Shown: positions 45,714 through 55,262, counted from the first letter of the stretch. The stretch is DNA of 64,000 nucleotides from Xanthomarina sp. F1114 (GCF_026410255.1 NZ_JAPMLL010000016.1:1-64000); one strand, 5' to 3'. Numbers and translations: made by a program. The notes: a model not told the origin generated them from the letters alone.

Positions 45714-45786
45714 TGACCGGGCTGGGGCTCGAACCCAGGACCCTCTCCTTAAAAGGGAGATGCTCTACCAACTGAGCTACCAGGTC
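45714..45786 (-). tRNA. tRNA-Lys (anticodon TTT), copy 1
   Basis: A 73-nt cloverleaf on the minus strand: acceptor GACCTGG/CCCGGTC, D arm GCTC/GAGC, anticodon stem TCTCC/GGAGA around a loop with TTT, and T arm CTGGG-TTCGAGC-CCCAG. The acceptor has a T-C mismatch at the fifth pair. CCA is not encoded. An identical gene lies 490 bases to the right. A hairpin terminator follows. Confidence 0.95.
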
Positions 45787-45954
45787 ATTAAATGTTTCTC
45801 TCTAACGAGGGTGCAAATATAAAACAAATTATCAATACAAAAACAGAACTAATTGATAAAATTTGAGAAATAGTTCTAGATAAAACAGACACAGCTAAAT
45901 AGAATACTCAGAAAGCAAGAAATCGAATAAATTTCCTTCTTAAATAATTAAAAG

Positions 45955-46038
45955 TGCGCACGAGAAGACTCGAACTTCCACGGACTAATGTCCACCAACC
46001 CCTCAAGCTGGCGCGTCTACCAATTCCGCCACGTGCGC
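45955..46038 (-). tRNA. tRNA-Leu (anticodon GAG)
   Basis: An 84-nt class II tRNA on the minus strand: acceptor GCGCACG/CGTGCGC, anticodon stem CCAGC/GTTGG around TTGAGGG (GAG), a long variable arm TGGACATTAGTCCG, and T arm with GTTCGAGTC. It lies between the two tRNA-Lys genes. CCA is not encoded. Confidence 0.95.
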
Positions 46039-46169
46039 ATGTTGTTTTTTAAAGCTTCTAAAAGATCTCTCCGTTTTAAGCTTGATGTTTTAAACCCTTT
46101 ATCCTTTTGTTAAAAAGGCTAAAAAGAAAATAAGAACGTATTTATTAGAGCTTTTCTGAGCAAAAATAA

Positions 46170-46198
46170 AAAAAGTTAAGCAGATTTGCTTAACTTTT
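46170..46198 (-). terminator. Terminator after tRNA-Lys (copy 2)
   Basis: Inverted repeat AAGTTAAGCA/TGCTTAACTT between A and T runs, immediately 3' of the second tRNA-Lys gene. It closely resembles the terminator of copy 1. Confidence 0.85.
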
Positions 46199-46203
46199 CT
46201 TAG

Positions 46204-46276
46204 TGACCGGGCTGGGGCTCGAACCCAGGACCCTCTCCTTAAAAGGGAGATGCTCTACCAACTGAGCTACCAGGTC
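46204..46276 (-). tRNA. tRNA-Lys (anticodon TTT), copy 2
   Basis: Base-for-base the same 73-nt tRNA as at 45714-45786, including the T-C mismatch in the acceptor stem. It has its own terminator, and similar flanks on both sides point to local duplication. Confidence 0.95.
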
Positions 46277-46406
46277 ATTGTGTGTCTCTTTATTGAGGGT
46301 GCAAATATAGAACGTTTTATCAGTATTCCAAACCTTTTTAAAAATTATTTTTGTTTTTTTATATTGTTACTTTGTAAACGCAATAAATTATAATTAGACT
46401 TAAGTT

Positions 46407-46925
46407 ATGAGAATTATTTTAATAGGATATATGGCATCAGGAAAGTCGTTAATAGGCAGAGAATTAGCCAGAGTTTTGGATTTCGAATTCCTGGATCTAG
46501 ATGATTTTATTGAAGAAAATGAGAAGATGCCCATCTCAGAAATTTTTTCTGAAAAAGGAGAAATAGTCTTTAGAAAAATTGAAAACAACTATTTAAAAGA
46601 AGTCTTATCTTCAAAAAATAAGATGGTTTTATCTCTTGGTGGTGGTACCCCTTGTTTTTCAAATAACTTAAAAGTAATTCTGGAAGATAAGAACGCAAAG
46701 TCATTCTTTTTAAACGTTCCCGTAAGTGAATTAGCAAAAAGATTAATGGCTGATAAGGAGAACCGCCCTTTAGTTAATTATGTGTCTAACGAAGAAGATA
46801 TGTTAGAGTTTGTAGGTAAACATATATTTGAGCGCTTATCCTTTTACAATCAGGCTAACTTTAAAATAGAGGCCAATAAACCTAAAGAAGAAGTGGTGGA
46901 AGATATTATTTCTAAACTATTTTAA
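46407..46925 (+). CDS. aroK: Shikimate kinase
   Basis: A 172-residue P-loop kinase that phosphorylates shikimate in aromatic amino-acid synthesis. Seen are 'LIGYMASGKSLIGRELA' (Walker A), 'FLDLDDFIE', 'FRKIENNYL' and 'LSLGGGTPC' (substrate site), and 'KENRPLV' in the lid. Length is normal. Its last 9 bases overlap the end of the convergent phosphoribosyltransferase gene. Confidence 0.93.
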   Translation: MRIILIGYMASGKSLIGRELARVLDFEFLDLDDFIEENEKMPISEIFSEKGEIVFRKIENNYLKEVLSSKNKMVLSLGGGTPCFSNNLKVILEDKNAKSFFLNVPVSELAKRLMADKENRPLVNYVSNEEDMLEFVGKHIFERLSFYNQANFKIEANKPKEEVVEDIISKLF

Positions 46926-47420
46926 ATAAGCCTTAAATACGTTTCCGTCTATAATAACATCTACATGCTCGTTTAAAGATGTAGATAAAGAGATCCCTTT
47001 AAAATCTGCCTTCACCGGATACTTCTTATGGTTTCTATTAACCAGTACAGCCGTTTTAAATTGTTTAAGCGGAACTTCTAGAAAATGCTTAACACCATAG
47101 ATTAAGGTGGTACCAGAATTGAGAACATCGTCGATTAAAACAACCGATTTATTTTGGTAATCTTCAGCTTTAATAGATGTAAGAATAGCTTCCCTGGGGT
47201 TCTTTTTGTTAATGCTAACTTTACAAAGAACAGGCTCTATGGGAGAGATCTTACTTAAAACTGTTTTAAGTTTTTTAGCAAGAATATATCCGTTACTATC
47301 AATCCCTGCTAAAACAACCTCTTTTTCATTCACATTACTTTCGTAAATCTGATAAGCTATTCGCTTAATCTTATGATTGATTTCATCGTGATCAAGAATT
47401 ACATTTTTAGTTAAAGCCAT
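46917..47420 (-). CDS. Phosphoribosyltransferase family protein
   Basis: A 167-residue type I PRTase. The PRPP-binding motif is 'VVLIDDVLNSGTT' (about 93-105), with 'VVLAGIDSNGYILAKKL' upstream. It resembles PyrR-type proteins in layout, but a regulatory role for pyrimidine genes cannot be asserted. It is adjacent to the S4 protein gene on the same strand and overlaps aroK tail to tail by 9 bases. Confidence 0.85.
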   Translation of the reverse strand: MALTKNVILDHDEINHKIKRIAYQIYESNVNEKEVVLAGIDSNGYILAKKLKTVLSKISPIEPVLCKVSINKKNPREAILTSIKAEDYQNKSVVLIDDVLNSGTTLIYGVKHFLEVPLKQFKTAVLVNRNHKKYPVKADFKGISLSTSLNEHVDVIIDGNVFKAYLK

Positions 47421-47484
47421 GCCTAATAAGAATTTGTTTGCTTAGCCAAAGATAAATACAAATTTAAAACTGAACACATTTTTA

Positions 47485-47856
47485 CTATTCATTTTCATCT
47501 TTATAGTCCTCAATATCTCTTCGGTCTTTTTTAGTGGGTCTCCCAGTGCCTTTTTTTCTGTAGTAATCTTTAGAGTACTTTAAAAGATCTTGTGCTTCAA
47601 AAGCTTCCTTAGGGGTTGTATTTACTCTATAGATGTCAACTAACTTGGCACCAACTCTGTTTGGAGGTAAATCGCTTATAGTTAGAGTATGGTTTATTTG
47701 GTCTTTTCTAACTTGTAGCTCATCTGTAGGATAAACATTTCTACTAGGTTTTGCAACTTCACCATTTACCCGAACATGCCCCTTTTTGCATGCTGCAGTA
47801 GCAATACTTCTTGTCTTATAGTATCTTACGCACCATAAATACTTATCAATTCGCAT
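47485..47856 (-). CDS. S4-domain RNA-binding protein (Hsp15-like)
   Basis: A 123-residue protein with an S4 domain at residues 1-60 ('MRIDKYLWCVRYYKTRSIAT', 'KKGHVRVNGEVAKPSRNV'). A basic, disordered tail follows ('KKGTGRPTKKDRRDIEDY'). It resembles HslR/Hsp15, which binds stalled 50S subunits. It is the first gene of a minus-strand pair with the phosphoribosyltransferase. Confidence 0.88.
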   Translation of the reverse strand: MRIDKYLWCVRYYKTRSIATAACKKGHVRVNGEVAKPSRNVYPTDELQVRKDQINHTLTISDLPPNRVGAKLVDIYRVNTTPKEAFEAQDLLKYSKDYYRKKGTGRPTKKDRRDIEDYKDENE

Positions 47857-47886
47857 AACTTTTATCTAAAATCAACGTTAATGTTC

Positions 47887-47918
47887 TTGTGCAAAATTAT
47901 TAATAAATTGTATCTTGC
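47887..47918 (+). promoter_or_regulatory. Possible promoter of the FKBP lipoprotein gene
   Basis: TTG at 47887-47889 and TATCTTGC at 47911-47918, separated by 21 bases, resemble the -33/-7 pair. This would exclude the in-frame TTG at 47915 as a start codon. Confidence 0.35.
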
Positions 47919-47938
47919 ACCTCAAAAAAGAAGCAATA

Positions 47939-49024
47939 ATGAAATTTAGAAATTTAGCCACAACAATATTGTGTTTTGGTTTGGTTGTTTTGTCTTGTGA
48001 AAAAGACGATGATAACGATGCACCATACGTAGTTCCTCCAAGAGACAGACAAGAAGTTTATGCGGAAGATATTCTTAAAATTGAAGAGTATTTAGCCACG
48101 CACTTTTATAACTATGAAGAATTTGAACAAAATCCAGAGTATAGCGTTTTAAGTACGACGCCGTATACAGTTACTCCTAACGACAACTTTGAAATAGTTA
48201 TAGATACAATTGCAGGTGATAATAGCAATAAAACACCTTTAATAGAGCAAGTAACTAGTAAGATAGTTAAGGATATTGAAGGAAATGATTGTAAATTATA
48301 TTATTTGGTTGTTAGAGAAGGTCAAGGAGGAGTGATACACCCTATAGATCAGGTGTTTGCTAGTTATAATGGGTTTTTAAACGATGGAACCTTATTTGAT
48401 AGTACCGTTTCTGCTGTGCCATTTCATTTAACCTCTGTAGGTAATTACCTAGGGGTAGTTGATGGGTTTAGAGAAGGCCTTATTGAGTTTAAAGCAAGAG
48501 AAGCTTTTACTGAAAATACGGATGGAACAGTAACAAATCACAATCACGGAATTGGTGCTGTTTTTATCCCTTCTGGCTTAGGCTATTTTGCGCAAACGCA
48601 AACAAATATACCAGCCTATTCTAATTTGTATTTTACATTTAGAGCAGAAAAAAGAGTGCTTTTCGACCACGATATGGATGGAGTATTTTCTTATTTGGAA
48701 GATATAAATGGGAATGGAGATAATTTTGATGACGATTCCGATGGTGATGGTATTCCAGACTTTGTAGATGTGGACGACGATGGTGATGGCGTTTTAACAA
48801 AAGACGAAATAGAAAGAACAGCTTATACTGAAAATGAGAGTATGGAGCCGTTTATTACTTACGAGTCTGCTGAAACTTACTATAATGAAAATGCAGCTCC
48901 AGATGAGATCCTATATAATATTGTAGATAATAATGATGGGACATTTACTTTAAATACAGTCATTTTTACAGATTCTAATGGGAATGGAATTCCAGATTAT
49001 CTAGATAATACCTATCCAGAGTAA
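47939..49024 (+). CDS. FKBP-type peptidyl-prolyl isomerase lipoprotein
   Basis: About 361 residues from the ATG at 47939 ('[14 protein letters not shown]'). A lipoprotein signal with lipobox 'VLSC' is followed by an acidic linker. The FKBP domain spans about 120-235 ('[18 protein letters not shown]', '[14 protein letters not shown]', 'IPSGLGYF'). The tail holds calcium-binding-type repeats ('[20 protein letters not shown]', '[20 protein letters not shown]', 'SNGNGIPDY'), like thrombospondin type 3 repeats. It is probably a cell-envelope folding catalyst. A strong hairpin terminator follows. Confidence 0.9.
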   Translation: MKFRNLATTILCFGLVVLSCEKDDDNDAPYVVPPRDRQEVYAEDILKIEEYLATHFYNYEEFEQNPEYSVLSTTPYTVTPNDNFEIVIDTIAGDNSNKTPLIEQVTSKIVKDIEGNDCKLYYLVVREGQGGVIHPIDQVFASYNGFLNDGTLFDSTVSAVPFHLTSVGNYLGVVDGFREGLIEFKAREAFTENTDGTVTNHNHGIGAVFIPSGLGYFAQTQTNIPAYSNLYFTFRAEKRVLFDHDMDGVFSYLEDINGNGDNFDDDSDGDGIPDFVDVDDDGDGVLTKDEIERTAYTENESMEPFITYESAETYYNENAAPDEILYNIVDNNDGTFTLNTVIFTDSNGNGIPDYLDNTYPE

Positions 49025-49041
49025 TCCAATAATAAAGAGAT

Positions 49042-49079
49042 AAAAAAAGCCACTTAAAACAATTTAAGTGGCTTTTTTT
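49042..49079. terminator. Bidirectional terminator between convergent genes
   Basis: The perfect 10-bp stem GCCACTTAAA/TTTAAGTGGC with loop ACAA has A-runs on the left and T-runs on the right. It can end both the FKBP gene and the convergent beta-barrel gene. Confidence 0.92.
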
Positions 49080-49096
49080 GTCTGTATAAATGAGCT

Positions 49097-49696
49097 TTAT
49101 AATATAAACGATAAACTTAAAATAAGTTGGTCGGGTCTGGTGTCAATCCTACTTTCTGTAACAGGAGTAACATTATTATTAATAAAACTGGCTTCATTGT
49201 CGCTAAAACCTCTTTCGTATCTTAAATCGATACCAATGCTTTTAAAGCTAACACCAACACCAAAATTTAATCCAACCGTAAAGTCGTTTTTAACATTGCT
49301 AATATTAATGCCATCAAATTCGCTGTCTAAAATATACTGAAACGATGGACCTGCAAATACATTAAACATATGAAAGAATCTTAGACCTGCCAAAATAGGG
49401 GCATCCAATTTCTGCATCTGAAAAGTACCAGTACTATAATCGCTTTTAGTATTTGTATAAACAAGTTCAGGTTTAATATAAATCTTGCCTCCAAACTTTG
49501 CAAATACGCCAAAGTGATAGCCTATATTTCTATCCGGATGTTCGGCATTACTACTTACAGATTCAAAATAATCTCCATTAGCATTGTAATTGACACCACC
49601 TTTAAATCCAAAGCCAGTCTTGTTCTGGGCTTGAGAATAAGTAGTAAACAAAAGACATACTAAGCTTATAAAAAGTGCTTTTTTCATGAGTTTCAT
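49097..49696 (-). CDS. Outer-membrane beta-barrel protein (PorT-like family)
   Basis: A 199-residue protein with a signal peptide ending 'TYSQAQ', then alternating strands typical of the outer-membrane barrel family PF13568: 'GFGFKGGVNYN', 'YIKPELVYTN', 'LDAPILAGLRFF', 'VFAGPSFQYIL', 'IDLRYERGFSD', and a final 'ILSLSFIL'. The start at 49696 (MKLMKKALF) could equally be the second Met. Function unknown. Confidence 0.82.
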   Translation of the reverse strand: MKLMKKALFISLVCLLFTTYSQAQNKTGFGFKGGVNYNANGDYFESVSSNAEHPDRNIGYHFGVFAKFGGKIYIKPELVYTNTKSDYSTGTFQMQKLDAPILAGLRFFHMFNVFAGPSFQYILDSEFDGINISNVKNDFTVGLNFGVGVSFKSIGIDLRYERGFSDNEASFINNNVTPVTESRIDTRPDQLILSLSFIL

Positions 49697-49733
49697 TATT
49701 AGGGTTAAATAGTAAAACGAAACAATTTCGTTA

Positions 49734-50687
49734 TTATTTTCTTTTTATAACAGCTTCGGCAGCTTTTACTATGGCATGACTGTTTAATCCGTATTTTTCC
49801 ATAAGCTGTGCCGGGGTTCCAGATTCGCCAAAGGTGTCATTTGTTGCTACAAATTCTTGAGGCGTTGGCTTATTGGTAGCTAAAACTCGAGCGACGCTTT
49901 CTCCTAAACCTCCAAGAAAGTTGTGTTCTTCAGCTGTAACAATACAACCTGTTTTTGTAACAGATTTTATAATGGCCTCGTCATCTAAGGGTTTTATGGT
50001 GTGGATATTAATGACTTCGGCAGAAATACCTTTTTCATTTAAAGCTTTTGCAGCTTCAAGCGCTTCCCAAACTAAATGTCCAGTTGCCACAATAGTAACA
50101 TCTGTGCCATCAACCAAATGTAAAGCCTTTCCAATTTCAAACTTCTGGTCTTCAGGTGTAAAGTTGGCTACTTTTGGTCTTCCAAATCTTAAATAAACAG
50201 GACCTTCGTGCTCTGCAATGGCTATGGTTGCTGCTTTAGTTTGGTTATAATCACAAGGATTAATCACGGTCATTCCTGGTAACATTTTCATTAAACCTAT
50301 GTCTTCAAGAATCTGGTGAGTAGCACCATCCTCTCCTAAAGTTAAACCGGCATGAGATGCACAAATTTTCACGTTTTTATCTGAATAAGCGACACTCTGA
50401 CGGATTTGGTCGTAAACACGACCCGTAGAAAAGTTTGCAAACGTTCCAGTGAAAGGAATTTTGCCTCCAATGGTCATTCCAGCTGCTAAACTAATCATAT
50501 TAGCTTCGGCAATTCCTACTTGAAAAAATCGCTCTGGATGATTGGCTTTAAAATCGTCCATTTTTAAAGACCCAATTAAATCGGCACAAAGAGCAACCAC
50601 ATTTTCGTTGGTTTTTCCAAGTTCAGTTAATCCGGCTCCAAATCCTGAGCGTGTATCTTTACTTCCTGTATTAGTATATGTTTTCAT
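49734..50687 (-). CDS. Transketolase, C-terminal subunit
   Basis: A 317-residue protein holding the pyrimidine-binding and C-terminal domains of a split transketolase. Motifs are 'RFFQVGIAEANMISLAAGM' (catalytic Glu), 'GTFANFSTGRVYDQIRQS' and 'HAGLTLGEDGATHQ'. The ATG at 50687 ('MKTYTNTGSKDTR') is preferred over one four codons upstream. It follows the N-terminal subunit gene by about 80 bases on the same strand. Together they move two-carbon units in the pentose phosphate pathway. Confidence 0.93.
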   Translation of the reverse strand: MKTYTNTGSKDTRSGFGAGLTELGKTNENVVALCADLIGSLKMDDFKANHPERFFQVGIAEANMISLAAGMTIGGKIPFTGTFANFSTGRVYDQIRQSVAYSDKNVKICASHAGLTLGEDGATHQILEDIGLMKMLPGMTVINPCDYNQTKAATIAIAEHEGPVYLRFGRPKVANFTPEDQKFEIGKALHLVDGTDVTIVATGHLVWEALEAAKALNEKGISAEVINIHTIKPLDDEAIIKSVTKTGCIVTAEEHNFLGGLGESVARVLATNKPTPQEFVATNDTFGESGTPAQLMEKYGLNSHAIVKAAEAVIKRK

Positions 50688-50768
50688 ATGTATGCCCACA
50701 AAAGTGGGTGACTTTTAATTATTAATCATTTTTTACTATAAAACTGAATCCTGCTATTGCGCACTGTT

Positions 50769-51614
50769 TTAGTAATCTCCTAAAGTTTCCGGATTCTGTC
50801 TAAGTCCTTCTGCTAACTGGTCGTCGTTAGGAGCTTTTCCATGCCAAGCATGTGTATGCATCATAAAATCGACACCATTCCCCATAACAGTTTTTAACAA
50901 AACACAAACTGGTTTTCCTTGCCCTGTTTTAGATTTAGCCTCAGCCATTCCTTTTAAAATAGCTTCTATATTATTACCTTCATTAATTTCAACAACAGTC
51001 CAACCAAAAGCTTCAAATTTAGCTTTTATGTTTCCCATTGGTAAAACATCGTCTGTAGAACCATCAATCTGCTGTCCATTTAAATCAATAGTCGAAATAA
51101 TATTATCTACATTGTTTCCTGCAGCATACATAATGGCTTCCCAGTTTTGGCCTTCTTGTAACTCGCCATCGCCGTGTAAACTATAAACTAAATGAGAATC
51201 GTTATTTAGCTTTTTAGTTTGTGCAGCACCTAATGCTACAGACATACCTTGCCCTAAAGAGCCAGAAGCAATTCTAACTCCAGGTAAATGGTCATGTGTA
51301 GTTGGATGTCCTTGTAAGCGAGAGTTAATTAAACGAAATGTGTTTAATTCGTCTACAGGAAAAAATCCAGACCTGGCTAAAACACTGTAATAAACGGGAG
51401 AAATATGACCGTTGGATAAGAAGAATAAATCCTCTCCAATACCATCCATTTCAAAATCTTCCTTTCTATCCATGATGTCTTGGTAAAGTGCTACAAAAAA
51501 CTCAGCACAACCTAAGGAACCTCCAGGATGACCTGAATTTACTTTGTGTACCATACGTAAAATGTCTCTACGTACTTGTGTTGTTAAATCTTTTAATTCT
51601 TGTGTGTTTGGCAT
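50769..51614 (-). CDS. Transketolase, N-terminal subunit
   Basis: A 281-residue thiamine diphosphate-binding half of a split transketolase: 'VNSGHPGGSLGCAEFFVALY', 'ASGSLGQGMSVALG', 'GDGELQEGQNWEA' (diphosphate/Mg site) and 'MGNGVDFM'. Splitting into two genes is common in Bacteroidota. It is the first gene of the pair. Confidence 0.93.
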   Translation of the reverse strand: MPNTQELKDLTTQVRRDILRMVHKVNSGHPGGSLGCAEFFVALYQDIMDRKEDFEMDGIGEDLFFLSNGHISPVYYSVLARSGFFPVDELNTFRLINSRLQGHPTTHDHLPGVRIASGSLGQGMSVALGAAQTKKLNNDSHLVYSLHGDGELQEGQNWEAIMYAAGNNVDNIISTIDLNGQQIDGSTDDVLPMGNIKAKFEAFGWTVVEINEGNNIEAILKGMAEAKSKTGQGKPVCVLLKTVMGNGVDFMMHTHAWHGKAPNDDQLAEGLRQNPETLGDY

Positions 51615-51967
51615 GTGTAAATAGTTAATTATGTACTTGCAAAAATAAAGTTTTAATACGCGTAATCAAAAAGAGATTTGTCGCACTTATTAACCAATTA
51701 TGTGCAGTTGCTAACAATTACGATAAATGAGCTTAAAATTGAACTTAAAAATGAATGCTGATTAGCGCCGAAGCACTTTAATTTTTTTTAAAAATAGCTG
51801 TTGCAAAATCTAACTATAATAAATAAAACTCAAAAATTGATAGTAAAGGAGTGTTTGTAACAGGAAACAGTTTTTAATTTCTTTTAGAAAAAGCATTTAA
51901 ATTTATTAAATGTTTAAGAATCTATAGGCTTATGTTATTTATATTTGCCACTTGATGAAATAAGAAC
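51615..51967. promoter_or_regulatory. Divergent promoter region between transketolase and tgt
   Basis: 353 bases between divergent genes. TATATTTG at 51940-51947 matches the -7 consensus for tgt, 21 bases before its ATG. I see nothing else. Confidence 0.45.
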
Positions 51968-53098
51968 ATGATATTCAAATTAAAAGGAAAAGATGCACAA
52001 TCTAGTGCTAGAGCAGGAGAGATTACAACCGATCACGGTAAAATTGAAACCCCTATTTTTATGCCGGTTGGGACGGTAGCTTCCGTTAAAGGAGTGCATC
52101 AACGCGAATTAAAGAACGATATAAACCCAGATATAATTCTAGGAAATACCTATCATTTATATTTAAGACCTCAGACAAAAATTCTTGAAAAAGCTGGTGG
52201 ATTACATAAATTTATGAATTGGGATAGAAACATTCTTACGGATTCTGGTGGGTATCAAGTCTATTCACTTTCTGCAAATAGGAAAATAAAAGAAGAAGGG
52301 GTTAAGTTTAAATCGCATATAGACGGTAGTTACCACTTCTTTACTCCAGAGAATGTTATGGATATTCAAAGAACCATTGGTGCCGATATCATCATGGCTT
52401 TCGATGAGTGTACACCGTATCCTTGCGACTACCATTACGCCAAACGCTCTATGCACATGACGCATAGATGGTTGGATAGATGTATTAACCATTTAGAGAA
52501 AACACCGTTTAAATACGACTATAGTCAGACATTTTTTCCAATAGTTCAAGGAAGTACGTATAAGGATTTAAGAAAACAGTCTGCTGAATATATAGCAAAT
52601 ACAGGAGCAGAAGGAAATGCTATTGGTGGCTTATCTGTAGGGGAACCAGCAGAAGAAATGTATGCCATGACAGAAGTGGTAACTAGTATTTTACCCGAAG
52701 ATAAACCACGCTATTTAATGGGCGTTGGAACTCCAATTAATATTTTGGAAAATATTGCATTAGGGGTAGATATGTTTGACTGTGTGATGCCAACTAGAAA
52801 TGCGAGAAACGGGATGCTTTTTACAGCACATGGAACCATTAATATTAAAAACCTGAAATGGGCAGACGACTTTTCTCCAGTGGACGAAATGGGAATTACT
52901 TTTGTGGATACAGATTACACCAAAGCTTATTTACGACACTTATTTACCGTTAATGAAAGGCTAGGTGCACAAATTGCTACCATACACAATTTAGGGTTTT
53001 ATATGTGGTTGGTTCGTGAAGCGAGAAAACATATCTTAGCGGGAGATTTTAGAACCTGGAAAGATATGATGGTAAAGCAAATGGATAAAAGATTATAA
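51968..53098 (+). CDS. tgt: tRNA-guanosine(34) transglycosylase
   Basis: A 376-residue TIM-barrel enzyme that swaps guanine 34 for preQ1 in tRNAs with GUN anticodons. Seen are 'TPIFMPVGTVASVKGV', 'ILGNTYHLYLRP', 'ILTDSGGYQVYSL' (catalytic Asp region), 'AFDECTPYP', 'GGLSVGEP', and 'GVDMFDCVMPTRNARNG'. The C-terminal zinc site has been reshaped ('TINIKNLKWADDFSP'): the usual Cys-x-Cys-x2-Cys cluster is not visible, as in many Bacteroidota Tgt proteins. It is the first gene before the permease gene. Confidence 0.95.
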   Translation: MIFKLKGKDAQSSARAGEITTDHGKIETPIFMPVGTVASVKGVHQRELKNDINPDIILGNTYHLYLRPQTKILEKAGGLHKFMNWDRNILTDSGGYQVYSLSANRKIKEEGVKFKSHIDGSYHFFTPENVMDIQRTIGADIIMAFDECTPYPCDYHYAKRSMHMTHRWLDRCINHLEKTPFKYDYSQTFFPIVQGSTYKDLRKQSAEYIANTGAEGNAIGGLSVGEPAEEMYAMTEVVTSILPEDKPRYLMGVGTPINILENIALGVDMFDCVMPTRNARNGMLFTAHGTINIKNLKWADDFSPVDEMGITFVDTDYTKAYLRHLFTVNERLGAQIATIHNLGFYMWLVREARKHILAGDFRTWKDMMVKQMDKRL

Positions 53099-53178
53099 TC
53101 TTTAGAAATTAGTCTTTTGTAACTTAAATACTAAAAATAAATAGAGACATTCCTTTTATATAAAAAGGTTTATAGCGA

Positions 53179-54255
53179 ATGAAAATACTTGATTGGTACA
53201 TATTAAAACGTTATTTGTTTACATTCTTCATCATGTTATTGTTGTTTATCCCTATTGGAATAACCGTTCATTTAGCTGAGAAGATTGGTAAAATTCTTGA
53301 AAACGAAGTACCTTTAGGAGAAGTGCTAATCTACTTTTTAGATTTCACTATTTATTTTGCACATCTGTTATTTCCACTGTTTTTATTCCTTTCGGTTATT
53401 TGGTTTACTTCAAAATTGGCAAATAATACAGAAGTAATCGCCTTTTTAAGCTCTGGGGTTTCCTTTTCAAGGTTTTTAAGACCTTATATGATTGGAGCTA
53501 CTTTTGTTGCCATATTAGCGCTGGTTCTGGGAATGTATTTAGCTCCAAATGCAAGTAATGGCTTCAACGATTTTAATTATAAATATCTTAAGAATAAAAA
53601 TGATGCACTCGATAATCAAAACGTCTATCGGCAAATTAATGATCACGATTATATTTATGTGAGTAGCTTCGATGTCCGTCAAAAAATTGGTAGAGATTTT
53701 ACTTTAGAACATATTGTAGACGATAAAATGTCTTATAAAATAAGTGCCAATATTATAAAATATATTGAGAAAGACTCGACTTATCGTTTATCCGAATATA
53801 CAAAACGCTATATAGGAGAAAGAGAAGATATTATCGAAGTGGCACGACGAAAAGACACAATTTTTCCTTTCGATTTAGAAGATTTAACACCAGTAGTTTA
53901 TATTGCCGAAACTCTGCCTTATGGCGAGTTGAATAAGTTTATTGAAAAGGAAGAAAAAAGAGGCTCGTCTTATATTAACCGCTATAAATTGGTAAAATAT
54001 AGAAAATGGAGTTTGCCTGTTTCTGTGTTTATTTTAACTATTATCGCGGTAGCGGTATCGTCTATTAAACGTCGGGGAGGAATGGGAGTAAACCTGGCTT
54101 TTGGTATTTGTATAGCCATGGTTTTTGTCTTTTTCGATAAAATATTTGGGGTTTTGGCCTCACAATCAGACTTCTCTCCTCTAGTGGCAGTTTGGTTTCC
54201 TAATATTATTTTTGGGGTGCTAGCAGCCTACCTTCTTTATAATGCAAAACGATAA
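53179..54255 (+). CDS. LptF/LptG-family permease
   Basis: A 358-residue protein of the YjgP/YjgQ family, with three N-terminal and three C-terminal transmembrane helices around a periplasmic beta-jellyroll (about 130-255). The start 'ILDWYILKRYLFTFFIMLLL' is typical. It is part of the LPS transport ABC complex that lifts LPS from the inner membrane. It overlaps the next gene by 14 bases. Confidence 0.9.
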   Translation: MKILDWYILKRYLFTFFIMLLLFIPIGITVHLAEKIGKILENEVPLGEVLIYFLDFTIYFAHLLFPLFLFLSVIWFTSKLANNTEVIAFLSSGVSFSRFLRPYMIGATFVAILALVLGMYLAPNASNGFNDFNYKYLKNKNDALDNQNVYRQINDHDYIYVSSFDVRQKIGRDFTLEHIVDDKMSYKISANIIKYIEKDSTYRLSEYTKRYIGEREDIIEVARRKDTIFPFDLEDLTPVVYIAETLPYGELNKFIEKEEKRGSSYINRYKLVKYRKWSLPVSVFILTIIAVAVSSIKRRGGMGVNLAFGICIAMVFVFFDKIFGVLASQSDFSPLVAVWFPNIIFGVLAAYLLYNAKR

Positions 54256-55156
54256 ATTAAAAAACTACCTGCACTTACATCTTCTGGTATTTATAGCAGG
54301 ATTTACAGCCGTTTTAGGAGAATTAATTAGTATTGACGCCGTGCCACTGGTGTGGTATAGAATGCTAATGGCAACTATTTTAATGCTTGGCTTTGTTGCT
54401 GTTGCTAAGATCAATATTAAAATTCCATTAAAGTCTGTGGCAAAACTAGCATTTGCTGGAATTGTTATCGCTTTACATTGGATTACCTTTTTTGAGTCTA
54501 TAAAAGTTTCAAATATTTCTATCACCTTAGCCATGTTTTCTACGGGTGCATTTTTTGCATCTCTAATAGAACCTATTATTTATAAACGAAAAATAATATG
54601 GTACGAAATTATTTTTGGATTGCTTATTATTGTCGGAGTGGTTATTATAACTAATAGTGAGTTCAAATACTTAAATGGTATTATCCTTGGAATTATTTCA
54701 GCTTTTCTATCTTCCACCTTCGCCGTTTTAAATGGAAAGTTCCTAGAAAAACATACAGCAACTGTTATTTCTGTTTACGAGTTTATAAGTGGCGTGCTTT
54801 TTATTAGTCTGTTTATGCTGCTTTTTGGTAATGGTTTTTCTAAAGAATTCTTTGTATTAAGTCTCTCAGATTTTGGTTATCTATTTATTCTGGCCTCTGT
54901 TTGTACGGCATATGCCTTTATCGCTTCGGTGTATGTTATGAGACATATTAGCCCATATACGGTGGTATTAACTTTTAATCTTGAACCTATATACGGTATT
55001 ATTTTGGCGTTAATATTCTTTCCAGAAAATGAAATTATGAGTACGTCTTTTTATATAGGAGCAGCAATTATTATTAGTGTAGTAATGCTAAATGGGGTTT
55101 TAGAAAATCAAAAAAAGAGAAAATCTAGAAAATTACTTCAAAAGAACTCCCAGTAA
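54242..55156 (+). CDS. EamA/DMT-family transporter
   Basis: A 304-residue membrane protein with ten predicted helices in two EamA repeats ('VWYRMLMATILMLGFVA' and 'HISPYTVVLTFNLEPIYGII' are typical family stretches). It moves small metabolites or amino acids; the substrate is unknown. The start overlaps the LptF/G gene, indicating co-transcription. Confidence 0.88.
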   Translation: MQNDKLKNYLHLHLLVFIAGFTAVLGELISIDAVPLVWYRMLMATILMLGFVAVAKINIKIPLKSVAKLAFAGIVIALHWITFFESIKVSNISITLAMFSTGAFFASLIEPIIYKRKIIWYEIIFGLLIIVGVVIITNSEFKYLNGIILGIISAFLSSTFAVLNGKFLEKHTATVISVYEFISGVLFISLFMLLFGNGFSKEFFVLSLSDFGYLFILASVCTAYAFIASVYVMRHISPYTVVLTFNLEPIYGIILALIFFPENEIMSTSFYIGAAIIISVVMLNGVLENQKKRKSRKLLQKNSQ

Positions 55157-55254
55157 TATTTTTAAAGTTAAGGAGATACAACTATTTAAATCCTTTTGAC
55201 TAAATTTACCGAGTATTTAGTTTTAATTCTAAAATTAAAACAAAATAAAATATG

Positions 55255-55262
55255 TAATTTTG
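55255..55262 (+). promoter_or_regulatory. -7 promoter element for accA
   Basis: TAATTTTG, the same sequence as before aconitase, 31 bases before the accA start codon. Confidence 0.45.
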
